Shown piece by piece: positions 22,846 to 33,282 of a stretch of DNA of 64,000 bases. The DNA is taken from positions 124,001 through 188,000 of the forward strand of contig NC_017259.1 in NCBI RefSeq assembly GCF_000225465.1, in the 5' to 3' direction. The notes beneath the pieces were generated by a model. The model saw only the letters and a program-made list of their open reading frames with translations. It was not told where the DNA came from and did not search any database. How positions within the stretch are numbered: the stretch's first letter is position 1; each line of letters begins with the position of its first letter. The stretch is from Buchnera aphidicola str. Ua (Uroleucon ambrosiae). Its GTDB lineage: Bacteria; Pseudomonadota; Gammaproteobacteria; Enterobacterales; Enterobacteriaceae. The position numbers were made by a program, and so were the translations under genes.

Positions 22846-23796
22846 TTAGTTTAAAATATTTTTAGTACTAAACATTTTTTTAGAAATTTTAAAAACAGTT
22901 TTTTCTTTAATTCCTAACATTTCTATTGGTTCATTAGCATCTAATTTTTTGAGGTATTGAACGACTTCTTTAACTAATATTTCTGGTGTAGATGCACCAG
23001 CTGTAATACCAATATTATTGATATTTTTTAACCATTTTTTTTTAATGTCAATAACAGAATTGATTAATTTAGTATATGTTCCAGTTTCTTTACCTAGTTC
23101 TACGAGACGATTAGCATTAGAAGAATTTTTTGATCCAATAACAAGTATCATATTAACTTTTTTAGATAGTTGATATACTGCTCTTTGCCGGTTAGTTGTT
23201 GCATAACATATATCTTCTTTATGCGGTCCAGAAATATGAGGAAATTTATTTTTTAAAGCAGTAATAATTTTTTTTGTGTTTTTAATAGATAAAGTAGTTT
23301 GTGTAAAAAAATTTAATTTTTGATGATTTTTTATAAATAAATTCTTGATATCTTGAACATTTTCTATAATATGTATTTTACTATTTTTATTAGTATATTG
23401 ACCTAATATTCCTTTGACTTCAGGATGTTCTTTATGACCTATCAGTATAGTTTCTATTGATTGTGCACTAGATTTTGATACTTCTCTATGTACTTTTTGA
23501 ACTAATGGACAAATAGCATTTAATATAATTAAGTGTTTTTTTTTAGCTTCTTGTATAGTTTTTTTTGAGACACCATGTGCTGAAAATATAACTATAGAAT
23601 AATCTGGAATTTGTGAAATATTTTCAACAAAAATAACTCCTTTCAGACGTAATTGATTAACCACATATTCATTATGAACGATTTCATGCTTAACATAAAT
23701 TGTTTTTTTATAAATTTTTAATGCTTGTTCAACTATTAAAATGGCTCTTTTAACTCCTGCACAAAAACCTCGGGGATTAGATAATATAATATTCAC
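22846..23796 (-). CDS. ispH: 4-hydroxy-3-methylbut-2-enyl diphosphate reductase, GTG start
   Basis: 316 residues, as in E. coli (also called lytB). The [4Fe-4S] enzyme performs the last step of the MEP isoprenoid pathway, giving IPP and DMAPP. The three cluster cysteines lie in NPRGFCAGV (residue 12), NAICPLV (near 96) and DICYATTNRQ (near 197), with the conserved His segments VKHEIVHNEYVV and FSAHGVS. Translation starts at GTG. In E. coli fkpB lies between lspA and ispH; here it is gone and only 70 bases separate the two genes. The pathway partner ispE is also in this window. Confidence 0.97.
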   Translation of the reverse strand: MNIILSNPRGFCAGVKRAILIVEQALKIYKKTIYVKHEIVHNEYVVNQLRLKGVIFVENISQIPDYSIVIFSAHGVSKKTIQEAKKKHLIILNAICPLVQKVHREVSKSSAQSIETILIGHKEHPEVKGILGQYTNKNSKIHIIENVQDIKNLFIKNHQKLNFFTQTTLSIKNTKKIITALKNKFPHISGPHKEDICYATTNRQRAVYQLSKKVNMILVIGSKNSSNANRLVELGKETGTYTKLINSVIDIKKKWLKNINNIGITAGASTPEILVKEVVQYLKKLDANEPIEMLGIKEKTVFKISKKMFSTKNILN

Positions 23797-23866
23797 TTGT
23801 ATAAATTTCCAGAGAGTATATATTTTAATAGTAATAATATATGTGATAGATGTGTATTTTATATGT

Positions 23867-24349
23867 TTATGTTTTATAATAGTTTTTTAAAAAAATAATA
23901 ATTCCAAAAAAAATACTACAATCAGCTATATTAAATGTAGCAAAATGCCAATTATTAATATGTAAATCAATAAAATCTATTATAAAACCATAATAAATTC
24001 GATCAATTAAATTTCCTGTTGCACCTCCGATTATGAGAGATAAAGCAATTATTTTGTTTTTTTCGTTTTTTTTTAACTTTTGAATTATTTTTATTATTCT
24101 CAAGATAATAAAACAGCTAATAATAGATAATAGCCATCTTTGCCATCCGTTTTCATTATAAAATAAACTAAATATAGCCCCATAATTGTGTATATGAAAT
24201 AAATTCAACATTGAAAAAATTATTTTTGTATCATATAACTGAATGTATTTTGTAATTAAATATTTACTAAATATATCTATAATAATAACAAATATTATTA
24301 TAGTTATAGATAAATATTTTTTGATATTATGTACTTTGTTTTTTATCAT
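23867..24349 (-). CDS. lspA: Lipoprotein signal peptidase (signal peptidase II)
   Basis: 160 residues (E. coli 164), four predicted membrane helices. This inner-membrane aspartyl protease removes signal peptides from lipidated prolipoproteins. The two catalytic Asp are in [14 protein letters not shown] and [11 protein letters not shown], and the NYGAIFS segment is also conserved. Its ATG overlaps the ileS stop by 4 bases (ATGA), indicating translational coupling in a ribF-ileS-lspA-ispH-dapB unit. Confidence 0.96.
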   Translation of the reverse strand: MIKNKVHNIKKYLSITIIIFVIIIDIFSKYLITKYIQLYDTKIIFSMLNLFHIHNYGAIFSLFYNENGWQRWLLSIISCFIILRIIKIIQKLKKNEKNKIIALSLIIGGATGNLIDRIYYGFIIDFIDLHINNWHFATFNIADCSIFFGIIIFLKNYYKT

Positions 24350-27168
24350 ATAAATATACGTTTTTCACCATTTCCTAAAGTATTTAAAATACATCGATAA
24401 CAAATATTACTTTTTTTTATATGATGTTCATCAGCAATAAAATAATGCCAACATCTTGGACATTTTTCTCCTTTTACTTTATGTATAGATAATTTTAATT
24501 GATGAATTATTTTACTTTTTTTTGTATTTAAAGGTGCTGTATTATATGGTTTAATTTCTACAGATGAGGTTAAAAATATAAATTTTATTTCTTTTCCTAA
24601 AATTTCTAATTTCTTTAATAAATTTTTAGAAACGTATAATATAATAGAAGCTTCAAGTGAGTTATTAATAATTTTATTTTTTATTTTTTCTTCTAAAAAT
24701 TTATTGATTTCGTGTTTCAGTTTAATAATTTTGTTCCAAAACTGATGATTAAAGATATCATCTTCATTTAAATCAAATAATTTATCAAACCATTCTTCCA
24801 TAAAAACATATTGAGAATTAATGTTAGGTAGATAATTCCATATTTCATGAGCAGTAAAAGATAATATAGGCGCAATCCATCGAACAAGCGCATTAATAAT
24901 ATAATATATTGCTGTTTGACAACTGCGTCTTTCATTACTATTTTTTCTTAAAGTATATTGTCTATCTTTAATAATATCAAGGTAAAAAGAACCCATTTCT
25001 ATAGAACAAAAATACATTATACGCTTGACTACTCCATGAAAATTATAGTTCTGATAACAATGAATAATTTCTTCTTGCACTATTTTAGTTTTTCCGATAG
25101 CCCATCGGTCTAAAAAGATCATATGTTCTTTAGATATTAAATCTGTTTTAGGATTAAAATCAGTAATATTGGCTAACATAAAACGTGCTGTATTTCTAAT
25201 ACGTCTATACATGTCAGATGAGTTTTTTAATATTTCATTAGAAACTGAAATGTCATTAGAATAATCAGAAGATGCAACCCATAATCTTAAAACATCAGCT
25301 CCAAGTGTATTAACTATTTTGTTCGGACTGATAGTATTACCAATAGATTTAGACATTTTTTGTCCTTTTTCATCTACCACAAATCCATGAGTTAATACTG
25401 TAGAATATGGTGCTTTTTTATTTATTAATGTAGAAATAATAAGTGAAGACATAAACCAACCTCGATGTTGATCAGATCCTTCTAAATACATATCAGCAAT
25501 ATTTGTATCATATTTTTTATTTTTATATTTTATTGATGTATGTGTATTTCCTGATTCAAACCAAACATCTAATATATCTAAAATTTTATCATATGATTGA
25601 TATTCTGAACCTAAAAATTCTTTTATATTAATTTCTTGCCATGCTTGTATTCCTTCATATTTTATTTTTTTTGCTATTTTTTGCATTAAATTATAAATAT
25701 TTGGATGTAGTTCTCTTGTTTTTTTATGTATAAAAATTGACATTGGAACACCCCAATTTCTTTGTCTAGAAATGCACCAATGAGGTCTTTTTTGAATCAT
25801 GTCTTTTATTCTTGATTTTCCCCAATTAGGAATCCATTTTACTTTTTTAATTTCTTTTAATAATTTAAGACGGAATTGATTTTTATCGAGGTTTATAAAC
25901 CATTGCGGAGTTGCTCTAAAGATTATAGGAGTTTTATGTCTCCAACAATGTGGATAACTATGTTTTAAAAATTCATAATGTAACAATAGATTATTTTTTT
26001 TTAAAAGTTCTATAATAATTGGATTAGCTTGAAAAACATTTACACCATCTAATTGTGAGTGTACATTAGCAATATAGTTTCCTTTAAAATTAACTAAATT
26101 ACTTGTTTGAATATGATATTTTTGACTTACTATATAATCATCTATTCCATGATCTGGTGCTGTATGAACTGCACCAGTACCGGATTCATAGCTTACATGG
26201 TCACCTAAAATAATAGGTATATTAATATTTTTTAAAAAAGGATGTAAACATATTAAATTTTCTAATATTTTTCCTTGAACAGAATTTATTATTTTCCATT
26301 TTTTAATTTTAAGTTTATTTACTATATTTTGTACAAGATCTTTAGCTACAATTATAGTCCATTTTTCAGTTTGAATTAATTGATATTGAATATTTGGATG
26401 TATTGCAATAGCTTTGCTAGATGGAAGAGTCCATGGTGTAGTAGTCCAGATAGGAAAATAGATGTCTTGTTCATGATTTAATTCACAATTAAATAATTTT
26501 TTTATTATTAATGGATTTTTAGATTTAAAAGCAACTATTATTGAATCAGATTTTTTTGGAAAATATTCAATTTCTGCTTCTGATAATGATGATGAACATT
26601 CTATACACCAATGTATAGGTTTAAAATCTTGATATAAATATTTTTTTTTAATGATTTCAGATAATGTTTCAATTATTTTTGCTTCATTTTTAAAATTCAT
26701 TGTCAAATGAGCATTATCCCAATCGCCAATAACGCCTAAGCGAATAAAATCTATTTTTTGTTTTTCAACTTGTTGTTCTGCATATTTTCTACATTTTTTT
26801 TGAAATGTTAAAATAGATATTTTGTCTTTATTGATATTATTTTGCTCTTCTACTTTTTGTTCAATAGGAAGTCCATGACAATCCCAAGATGGAATATATG
26901 GAGCATCAAAACCTGACATATTTTTAGATTTGATGATAATGTCTTTTAAAATTTTATTAATTGCATGTCCAATATGAATATTTCCATTTGCATAAGGTGG
27001 GCCATCATGTAGAAAGAATATTTTTTTTTCTTGATTATTTTTTCTAATTAATTGATATAATTTATTTTCTTGCCAATTTTTTAATATTTTTGGTTCTTTT
27101 TGTGATAAATTTCCTCGCATAGAAAACTTTGTTAGAGGTAAATTTAAAGTATTTTTATAATCATCCAT
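24346..27168 (-). CDS. ileS: Isoleucyl-tRNA synthetase
   Basis: 940 residues (E. coli 938). A class I synthetase with editing of mischarged valine. HIGH-type motif in [18 protein letters not shown] near residue 55-70; the CP1 editing domain with [18 protein letters not shown] and [17 protein letters not shown] in [13 protein letters not shown] near 600; and a C-terminal zinc finger CPRCW...CYRC at the end. The protein appears complete. It sits 12 bases after the ribF reading region and overlaps lspA by 4 bases. Confidence 0.98.
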   Translation of the reverse strand: MDDYKNTLNLPLTKFSMRGNLSQKEPKILKNWQENKLYQLIRKNNQEKKIFFLHDGPPYANGNIHIGHAINKILKDIIIKSKNMSGFDAPYIPSWDCHGLPIEQKVEEQNNINKDKISILTFQKKCRKYAEQQVEKQKIDFIRLGVIGDWDNAHLTMNFKNEAKIIETLSEIIKKKYLYQDFKPIHWCIECSSSLSEAEIEYFPKKSDSIIVAFKSKNPLIIKKLFNCELNHEQDIYFPIWTTTPWTLPSSKAIAIHPNIQYQLIQTEKWTIIVAKDLVQNIVNKLKIKKWKIINSVQGKILENLICLHPFLKNINIPIILGDHVSYESGTGAVHTAPDHGIDDYIVSQKYHIQTSNLVNFKGNYIANVHSQLDGVNVFQANPIIIELLKKNNLLLHYEFLKHSYPHCWRHKTPIIFRATPQWFINLDKNQFRLKLLKEIKKVKWIPNWGKSRIKDMIQKRPHWCISRQRNWGVPMSIFIHKKTRELHPNIYNLMQKIAKKIKYEGIQAWQEINIKEFLGSEYQSYDKILDILDVWFESGNTHTSIKYKNKKYDTNIADMYLEGSDQHRGWFMSSLIISTLINKKAPYSTVLTHGFVVDEKGQKMSKSIGNTISPNKIVNTLGADVLRLWVASSDYSNDISVSNEILKNSSDMYRRIRNTARFMLANITDFNPKTDLISKEHMIFLDRWAIGKTKIVQEEIIHCYQNYNFHGVVKRIMYFCSIEMGSFYLDIIKDRQYTLRKNSNERRSCQTAIYYIINALVRWIAPILSFTAHEIWNYLPNINSQYVFMEEWFDKLFDLNEDDIFNHQFWNKIIKLKHEINKFLEEKIKNKIINNSLEASIILYVSKNLLKKLEILGKEIKFIFLTSSVEIKPYNTAPLNTKKSKIIHQLKLSIHKVKGEKCPRCWHYFIADEHHIKKSNICYRCILNTLGNGEKRIFI

Positions 27169-27180
27169 TATTTTCTCTTT

Positions 27181-28113
27181 TTAAATTTTAAAATATTTTT
27201 TAACTTGAATAATATCTTGAATAATTTGATTTTTTAGTGCTTTTATTGAAGGAAATATTTTTTCATCACGTATTTTTTTATATATAAAAACTTCTATATA
27301 TTGATTATATAAATCTATATTTTTTTTAAATAAATGTACTTCAAGTAATTTTTTGTTTTTTATCTTTAATAAAAGTAGGTTTTACACCAATATTAGATAT
27401 GCCTATACAATATTTATTAATAGAATATTTTATTTTGACAGCATATACTCCGTTAGTTAATAAAAATTTTTCATCTATACGTATATTAGCTGTAGGATAA
27501 TTTAATGTTCTTGCAAATGCATCGCCATGAATGACTTTTCCAATAATACTAAAAGGACGACCAAGAAAAATAGTAGCTAATTGTATATTATTTTTAGATA
27601 GTGCTGCTCTAATATTTGTGCTGCTAATTTTTATAGAATGTTTATATAACGATCGTATTTTAATTACATTAAATTTATATTTTTTCCCTATTTTTTTTAA
27701 AAGATTAATGTTTCCATTTCTTTGAGACCCAAATTTAAAATCATTACCTATGACTATAAATTTAATGTGTAGTTTATTTATTAGTATATTTATGATAAAA
27801 TCTTGGGCGTTTAAAGATTTAAAAGATTTATTAAATCTAATACATAAAATTGTATCAATATTGTAAGACGAAATCCATTTTACTTTTTCACGGAATTTAG
27901 TAATGCGTATAGGACAATCTATTTTTTTTAAAAATTCTAATGGTTGAGGCTCAAATAAAATAACTATACTTAATAATTGATATTTTTTAGCTATGTTATA
28001 TATTTTTGAAAATAATTTTTGATGACCTAAATGTATGCCATCAAATTTTCCGATAGTAACAACTGAATTAGAATTTATTTTTTAATATTATGAATGCCTC
28101 GTATAATCTGCAT
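27181..28113 (-). pseudogene. ribF: Riboflavin kinase / FAD synthetase, two frameshifts at A-runs
   Basis: RibF converts riboflavin to FMN and FAD. From ATG 28111-28113 the frame reads MQIIRGIHNIKK and then meets TAA (28075-28077) just after a run of six A (28078-28083, minus sense). One more A would open a frame of about 240 codons with SVVTIGKFDGIHLGHQ (adenylyltransferase GxFDGxHxGH motif), FEPQPLEF, GNDFKFG, SSTNIRAAL and the kinase part GDAFARTLNYPTANI, GVYAVKI, SNIGVKPTF. That frame ends in TGA (27341-27343) after a second run, A6-C-A6 (27349-27361). Removing one base there restores VHLFKKNIDLYNQYIEVFIY and the end, TAA at 27181-27183. The two shifts cancel in length: 310 codons, E. coli 313. 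All motifs and the E. coli order ribF-ileS-lspA are preserved, so decay is recent, or slippage rescues it, or the runs were miscalled. Confidence 0.9.
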
Positions 28114-28286
28114 TATAAATAAACCTTTTACAATAAAATAAGCTATATTTTAAAATTTTTTACTGAAAATGTTATTATTATATTCATCATATTATATAAT
28201 TATGTAATTTGAATAATATATTTTAGTATATTGATTAATATTATTTTTTCAAACGAATGTTTATTTTTTTCATTTAGGAGTCAAAA

Positions 28287-28550
28287 TTGGCTAATATTAA
28301 ATCTTCTAAAAAAGATGTAATAACATCTAAAAATCGTCGAAAAAATAATTCTAGTCGGCGCTCAATGATTCGTACTTTTATTAAAAAAGTACGGCAATCA
28401 ATTAATTCAGGGGACAAAAAAATAGCAGAAGATGCATTTAGAAAAATGCAACCTATTATTGATAGTCATGTAAATAAAGGTTTAATACATAAAAATAAAG
28501 CTGCACGTTATAAATCTATTTTATCATTACAAATTAATAAAATCTCTTAA
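28287..28550 (+). CDS. rpsT: 30S ribosomal protein S20, UUG start
   Basis: 87 residues, the E. coli length, beginning [26 protein letters not shown] after the start, with the basic helices typical of S20. The start codon is TTG at 28287, preceded 6 bases earlier by AGGAG (28276-28280). E. coli rpsT also uses UUG, and S20 is known to influence its own translation there, so the rare start looks conserved. It is divergent from ribF, as in E. coli, with 173 bases between. A strong terminator follows. Confidence 0.97.
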   Translation: MANIKSSKKDVITSKNRRKNNSSRRSMIRTFIKKVRQSINSGDKKIAEDAFRKMQPIIDSHVNKGLIHKNKAARYKSILSLQINKIS

Positions 28551-28565
28551 TATTAATATAACAAC

Positions 28566-28599
28566 AGTATTGCCTCTAATTTTATACAGAAGCAATACT
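28566..28599. terminator. Terminator between convergent rpsT and dnaJ
   Basis: AGTATTGC (28566-28573) pairs perfectly with GCAATACT (28592-28599). After one mismatch the stem extends by TCT/AGA, leaving a loop of about 10 bases. On the + strand it is followed by TTTATAATAATTTATTT. It begins 16 bases after the rpsT stop and lies 11 bases from the dnaJ stop, so it probably serves both genes. Confidence 0.75.
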
Positions 28600-28609
28600 T
28601 TATAATAAT

Positions 28610-29746
28610 TTATTTTGTTAAATCGTCAAAAAATCTTTTTACTCCATCAAAAAATCTTTTTGAACGAGGGCTATTATTTTCACCACGAAAACCATGAAAA
28701 CTTTTTCCTAGTTCATATAGTAAATTTTTTTGTTGATCATTTAAATTAACGGGCGTTTCTACCACAACACGACATAATAAATCACCTTGATGTCTGTTTT
28801 GTACTGATTTTACACCTCGTCCACGAATTCGGAAGAGTTTTCCAGATTGCGTTTCATATGGTATTTTTAATTTTACTTTTCCATCTAATGTTGGAACTTC
28901 TATTTCTCCACCTAATGCAGCCATTGTAAAATTTATAGGAACTTCACAATATAAATTATTTTCTTCTCTTTCAAAAATAGGATGTTTTTTAACAGTAATT
29001 TGTACATAAAGATCACCAGATTGCGCTCCATTAATACCAGGTTCACCTTCATTATTTAAACGTATGCGATCATTTGTATCAACACCTGCAGGTATTTTCA
29101 CTGATAATTTTTTATATGTTTCTACTCGTCCTTGTCCTCGACACATATTGCAAGGATTTACAATTACTGAACCTCTTCCATGACATGTAGGGCATGATTG
29201 TTGTACAGTAAAAAAACCTTTCCTAGTATGTATTTGACCTTTTCCGTGACATAAAGAGCATGAACGAGGTTTTGTACCTGTTTTTGCACCACTTCCATAA
29301 CATGTTTTACATGTTTGAAGAGTAGGAATTTTTATTTCTTTTTGAGTACCTTTTACAGCTTCTTCTAATAAAATTTCCATATTATAACACAAATCAGCTC
29401 CTTTTTTATTTCTCTGTGTTCTAGTACCTCCAAAAATATCACCAAATACGTCTCCAAAAATATCACTAAAATCTGCTGAACTGGTAAAACTAGTATATGT
29501 ATTACTACTAGATTGACCATTTTCAAAAGCTGCATGTCCATATTGATCATATGCATTTCTTTTTTCTTCATTGATCAAAACTTCATAAGCTTCTTTAATT
29601 TCTTTAAATTTTTCTTCAGAATTTTTATCTCCTTGATTTCTATCAGGATGATATTTCATAGCTAGTTTTTTATATGCTTTTTTGATTTCTCGTTCTTGAG
29701 CTGATTTTGAAACTCCCAAAATTTGATAGTAGTCTTGTTTTACCAT
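28610..29746 (-). CDS. dnaJ: Co-chaperone DnaJ (Hsp40)
   Basis: 378 residues (E. coli 376). It stimulates the DnaK ATPase and delivers unfolded clients. J-domain at 1-70 with HPD at 33-35 ([10 protein letters not shown]). Next comes a Gly/Phe/Ser region, then the zinc domain with four repeats [24 protein letters not shown] and CNMCRGQG (about 140-205). The C-terminal substrate-binding and dimer domains close the protein. It is downstream of dnaK with a 114-base spacer holding a GC-rich hairpin, and is probably transcribed from the dnaK heat-shock promoter. Confidence 0.98.
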   Translation of the reverse strand: MVKQDYYQILGVSKSAQEREIKKAYKKLAMKYHPDRNQGDKNSEEKFKEIKEAYEVLINEEKRNAYDQYGHAAFENGQSSSNTYTSFTSSADFSDIFGDVFGDIFGGTRTQRNKKGADLCYNMEILLEEAVKGTQKEIKIPTLQTCKTCYGSGAKTGTKPRSCSLCHGKGQIHTRKGFFTVQQSCPTCHGRGSVIVNPCNMCRGQGRVETYKKLSVKIPAGVDTNDRIRLNNEGEPGINGAQSGDLYVQITVKKHPIFEREENNLYCEVPINFTMAALGGEIEVPTLDGKVKLKIPYETQSGKLFRIRGRGVKSVQNRHQGDLLCRVVVETPVNLNDQQKNLLYELGKSFHGFRGENNSPRSKRFFDGVKRFFDDLTK

Positions 29747-29780
29747 TCTTTTCTTACTCTACTTAATTTAAAAATAAATT

Positions 29781-29812
29781 GCACGAGCGTAGATGAGCTA
29801 CTACGCCCGTGC
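29781..29812 (-). repeat. GC-rich hairpin between dnaK and dnaJ
   Basis: GCACGAGCGTAG (29781-29792) pairs with CTACGCCCGTGC (29801-29812) in an 12-position stem with a single A-C mismatch and an 8-base loop. The element is far richer in G and C than its surroundings. It lies in the dnaK-dnaJ spacer, about 34 bases from the dnaJ start and 48 bases after the dnaK stop. It may be a partial terminator or mRNA-end stabiliser that lowers dnaJ relative to dnaK. Confidence 0.65.
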
Positions 29813-29860
29813 TAGTTGAAATTCTATGATCATTTTTTTTTAATATTTGAATAAAATTAA

Positions 29861-31774
29861 TTATTTTTTAGGATCTTTCACTTCTTCAAATTCGGCATCT
29901 ATAATATTGTCATCTTTTTTAGTAGAAGACATATTTTCATTTTGTGTATTTTGTTTTGATTGATCTTGATGTTTTTCTTGTAATTTAGATGATTTTTGTA
30001 AAAGATTTTTTATATTTTTTTCAATATCTGACTTATTTTCTCCTTTTAATGCATCTTCTAGTTCTTTTAAAGCTATTTCAATATCTTTTTTATTGTTTTC
30101 ATCAATGGATTCTTTATTTTCGTTTAATTGTTTTTTAACATTATGTACTAATTGATCACCTTGATTTCTTGTTTGAATTAATTCTTCAAATTTTTGATCA
30201 GCTTCAGAATTAGCTGCTGCATCATTGACCATTTTTTTAATTTCTTCTTCATTGAGTCCAGAAGATGCTTTAATAGTAATTTTTTGTTCTTTTCCTGTTT
30301 TTTTATCTTTAGCAGATACATGTAAGATCCCATCTGAATCAATATCAAATGTTACTTCAATTTGTGCTGTGCCTCTAGGAGCTGGATCAATCCCATCTAA
30401 ATTAAATTGTCCTAATGATTTATTATCTGATGCTCTTTTACGTTCACCTTGTAAGACATGAATAGTAACTGCTGATTGATTGTCTTCTGCTGTTGAAAAA
30501 ATTTGACTATGCTTAGTAGGAATAGTAGTGTTTTTGTTTATTAGAGAAGTCATAACACCACCCATTGTTTCAATTCCTAGTGATAACGGAGTTACATCTA
30601 ATAATAAAACATCTTTGACATCTCCAGAAAGAACCCCTCCTTGTACCGCAGCACCAACTGCGACAGCTTCATCTGGATTTACATCTTTTCTAGGTTCTTT
30701 TCCAAAAAATTGTGCAACTTTAGATTGTACCATAGGCATTCTAGTTTGACCGCCAACTAATATTACATCATGTATGTCTGAAATAGATAATCCTGCATCT
30801 TTTAAAGCTACTTTTAGCGGTGCAATAGAACGTATGATTAAATCTTCTACTAAAGATTCTAATTTTGCTCGAGTTACTTTTATGTTTAGATGTTTAGGGC
30901 CATGTGCATCTGCTGTAATATAAGGAAGATTTACATCTGTTTGTTGTGCAGATGATAATTCTATTTTTGCTTTTTCTGCAGATTCTTTTAAACGCTGCAT
31001 AGATAATGGATCATTTCTTAAATCTATTCCTTGTTCTTTTTTAAATTCTGATACTAAATAATTAATTAGTCTACTATCAAAATCTTCTCCTCCAAGATGG
31101 GTGTCTCCATTAGTCGCAAGTACTTCAAATGTTTTTTCTTTATCAACATCATCAATTTCAATGATAGATATGTCAAAAGTACCACCACCTAAGTCATATA
31201 CTGCTATTGTTCTATTGCCTTGACCTTTATCTAAACCATAAGCTAGTGCTGCAGCTGTAGGTTCATTAATAATTCTTTTAACTTCTAATCCAGCTATTCT
31301 TCCAGCATCTTTGGTTGCTTGACGTTGAGCATCATTAAAATATGCAGGCACTGTAATTACAGCTTCTGTAATTTTTTCTCCTAAATAATCTTCTGCAGTC
31401 TTTTTCATTTTTTTTAATACCTCTGCAGAAATTTGAGGAGGTGCTATTTTTTGCTTTTTTACATCAATCCAAGCATCACCATTATCAGAATTAATAATTT
31501 TATATGGCATAATTTTGATGTCACGTTGTACTTCATCATCTGCAAATTTTCTTCCAATTAAGCGCTTGATAGCAAACAGTGTATTGTTTGGATTAGTTAT
31601 AGCTTGACGTTTTGCAGGTTGTCCTACTAACACTTCTCCTTCTTTAGTATATGCGATAATTGAAGGTGTAGTACGATCACCTTCAGAATTTTCTAACACA
31701 CGTGGTTTATTGCCATCCATAATGGCAACACAAGAGTTGGTTGTTCCCAAGTCAATACCAATAATTTTACCCAT
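29861..31774 (-). CDS. dnaK: Chaperone DnaK (Hsp70)
   Basis: 637 residues from the start I prefer (E. coli 638). The ATPase domain (1 to about 385) has [43 protein letters not shown] and [12 protein letters not shown]. The linker [15 protein letters not shown] leads to the peptide-binding domain and a helical lid ending in an acidic tail with EEVK. Two ATGs lie six bases apart (31780 and 31774). The second gives the E. coli-like [10 protein letters not shown] and is 8 bases from AGGAGA, while the first is only about 2 bases from it. Transcribed from a canonical sigma-32 promoter about 110 bases upstream, followed by dnaJ. Confidence 0.98.
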   Translation of the reverse strand: MGKIIGIDLGTTNSCVAIMDGNKPRVLENSEGDRTTPSIIAYTKEGEVLVGQPAKRQAITNPNNTLFAIKRLIGRKFADDEVQRDIKIMPYKIINSDNGDAWIDVKKQKIAPPQISAEVLKKMKKTAEDYLGEKITEAVITVPAYFNDAQRQATKDAGRIAGLEVKRIINEPTAAALAYGLDKGQGNRTIAVYDLGGGTFDISIIEIDDVDKEKTFEVLATNGDTHLGGEDFDSRLINYLVSEFKKEQGIDLRNDPLSMQRLKESAEKAKIELSSAQQTDVNLPYITADAHGPKHLNIKVTRAKLESLVEDLIIRSIAPLKVALKDAGLSISDIHDVILVGGQTRMPMVQSKVAQFFGKEPRKDVNPDEAVAVGAAVQGGVLSGDVKDVLLLDVTPLSLGIETMGGVMTSLINKNTTIPTKHSQIFSTAEDNQSAVTIHVLQGERKRASDNKSLGQFNLDGIDPAPRGTAQIEVTFDIDSDGILHVSAKDKKTGKEQKITIKASSGLNEEEIKKMVNDAAANSEADQKFEELIQTRNQGDQLVHNVKKQLNENKESIDENNKKDIEIALKELEDALKGENKSDIEKNIKNLLQKSSKLQEKHQDQSKQNTQNENMSSTKKDDNIIDAEFEEVKDPKK

Positions 31775-31885
31775 TAACATTTCTCCTTTGATAAATTTGG
31801 GTTTGCAACCTTAATGCGGCCATTTTTTTGGCTTTTAATTAGTTACATGTTTTAATTATATTTTTCTACAATATTGAATGATTAT

Positions 31886-31914
31886 TAAATGGGGTCGCTT
31901 TTTCTCTCATCAAG
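31886..31914 (-). promoter_or_regulatory. Sigma-32 heat-shock promoter of dnaK
   Basis: On the minus strand a -35 element CTTGATG (31908-31914, preceded by CC) is followed after 13 bases by CCCCATTTA (31886-31894). Both boxes match the E. coli dnaK P1 promoter as I remember it, including the 13-base spacer. The boxes are the only C/G-rich segment of the dnaK-nuoA intergenic region, which argues strongly for selection. The transcript would have a leader of roughly 100 bases. Confidence 0.88.
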
Positions 31915-32009
31915 GGTTAAGAAAAAAAAAATAAAGTTTTATTTAAGTAAAAATAGAATTTTAATTTTTTATTTATTAAAGATAACAGATTCATTAATAT
32001 ATTTAATGA

Positions 32010-32015
32010 TATAAT
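32010..32015 (+). promoter_or_regulatory. Candidate -10 element for the nuo operon
   Basis: TATAAT at 32010-32015 lies 45 bases before the nuoA start. No good -35 is visible at 16-18 bases upstream (the hexamer there is near CAGATT), and TATAAT is expected often by chance in this composition. I list it only because a promoter must lie between dnaK and nuoA. Confidence 0.25.
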
Positions 32016-32059
32016 ATATTTTTTAAGAAGACAGTTTTAATTTTTTTTAAGGAAGATAT

Positions 32060-32437
32060 ATGATTCAAAAATTATTAATTAATCAAGAATGTTTGTCTTT
32101 TTTTATTTTTATCATTGCTTCTTTAGGTTTATGCTGTTTTATGCTTATATTAAGTTGGTTTTTAGGTGGTCGATCTTCATCTAGAAATAAAAATACACCT
32201 TTTGAATCGGGTATCGTTGCTGCGGTAAATACTAATATTAATTTTTCTGTAAAATTTTATTTAATTGCTATGTTTTTTGTTATTTTTGATGTTGAATCAT
32301 TATATTTATACGCTTGGTCAGTAAGTATTCATGAATCTGGATGGATAGGATTTTTTGAATCTTTTGCTTTTGCGCTGTCTCTTTTATTAGCTCTTTTTTA
32401 TTTAATTCGTATTAAAGCTTTAAATTGGATATCTTAA
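32060..32437 (+). CDS. nuoA: NADH dehydrogenase I subunit A
   Basis: 125 residues, about 20 fewer than E. coli (147), the loss lying at the two ends. It is a three-helix membrane subunit of complex I near the quinone site. The conserved loop RSSSRNKNTPFESGIVA and the acidic helix FVIFDVESLYLYAWSVS are intact. AAGGAAGA before the ATG (about 32049-32056) is a good ribosome site. First gene of the 13-gene nuo operon, divergent from dnaK. Confidence 0.97.
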   Translation: MIQKLLINQECLSFFIFIIASLGLCCFMLILSWFLGGRSSSRNKNTPFESGIVAAVNTNINFSVKFYLIAMFFVIFDVESLYLYAWSVSIHESGWIGFFESFAFALSLLLALFYLIRIKALNWIS

Positions 32438-32490
32438 TTAAACAATAATATAAAGATTATTTTAAATTTAATTTTTTCATGGAACATAAA

Positions 32491-33162
32491 ATGAAATATA
32501 CTTTAACTCGAGTAAGCAATAATCATTATCAGAAATATCCAAAACAAACATCTAAATCTGTTGTAGATCCTGTAGAACAATATATAAAAAAAAATATTTT
32601 TATGGGAAAATTAACGCAATTAATACATAAGATAGTTAATTGGGGTAGAAAAAATTCTCTTTGGCCTTATAATTTTGGATTATCTTGTTGTTATGTTGAA
32701 ATGGTTTCTGCTTTTACTTCTGTACATGATATAGCACGTTTTGGATCAGAAGTATTACGTGCTTCTCCAAGACAAGCGGATGTTATGGTCATTGCAGGTA
32801 CTCCATTTATAAAAATGGCTCCAGTGATTCAACGGTTATATGATCAAATGTTAGAACCTAAATGGGTTATTTCTATGGGAGCATGTGCTAATTCAGGAGG
32901 AATGTATGATATTTATTCTGTTGTTCAAGGTGTAGATAAGTTTCTACCAGTCGATATTTATATTCCCGGTTGTCCGCCTCGTCCTGAAGCGTATATACAA
33001 GGTTTAATGTTATTACAAAAATTAATTAATGAAGAAAGACGACCATTATCTTGGATAGTAGGAGAACAAGGTATATATCATAAAAAAATGCGATCTGAAA
33101 GAAACGCAAAAAGAAACAAGAGAATTAATATTGTTAATCTTCCGACTTCAGAAAAAATTTAG
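32491..33162 (+). CDS. nuoB: NADH dehydrogenase I subunit B
   Basis: 223 residues from the second ATG (E. coli 220). An in-frame ATG at 32479 would add four residues (MEHK), but the protein from 32491 begins MKYTLTR like E. coli MDYTLTR, and TGGA lies about 8 bases before it. NuoB carries cluster N2, the last Fe-S centre before quinone. Cysteine motifs: [19 protein letters not shown] and [11 protein letters not shown]. It sits at the junction of peripheral and membrane arms. nuoCD follows after 120 bases. Confidence 0.96.
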   Translation: MKYTLTRVSNNHYQKYPKQTSKSVVDPVEQYIKKNIFMGKLTQLIHKIVNWGRKNSLWPYNFGLSCCYVEMVSAFTSVHDIARFGSEVLRASPRQADVMVIAGTPFIKMAPVIQRLYDQMLEPKWVISMGACANSGGMYDIYSVVQGVDKFLPVDIYIPGCPPRPEAYIQGLMLLQKLINEERRPLSWIVGEQGIYHKKMRSERNAKRNKRINIVNLPTSEKI

Positions 33163-33282
33163 ATTAATATTATCATTATTATAGTTTAACTAATTTTTTA
33201 GATACATATATAATTTTATAACATTATATTTATTTAACTTTGATAACAGATAATTATAGTACTTCAGTGTAATGAGATATGT

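Noticed and set aside
30225..30749. Open frames on the + strand inside dnaK
   Set aside because: Shadows of dnaK, whose coding strand is unambiguous.
31775..31780. Upstream ATG of dnaK
   Set aside because: It is only about 2 bases from the Shine-Dalgarno sequence. The next ATG is at the correct distance and gives the family N-terminus.
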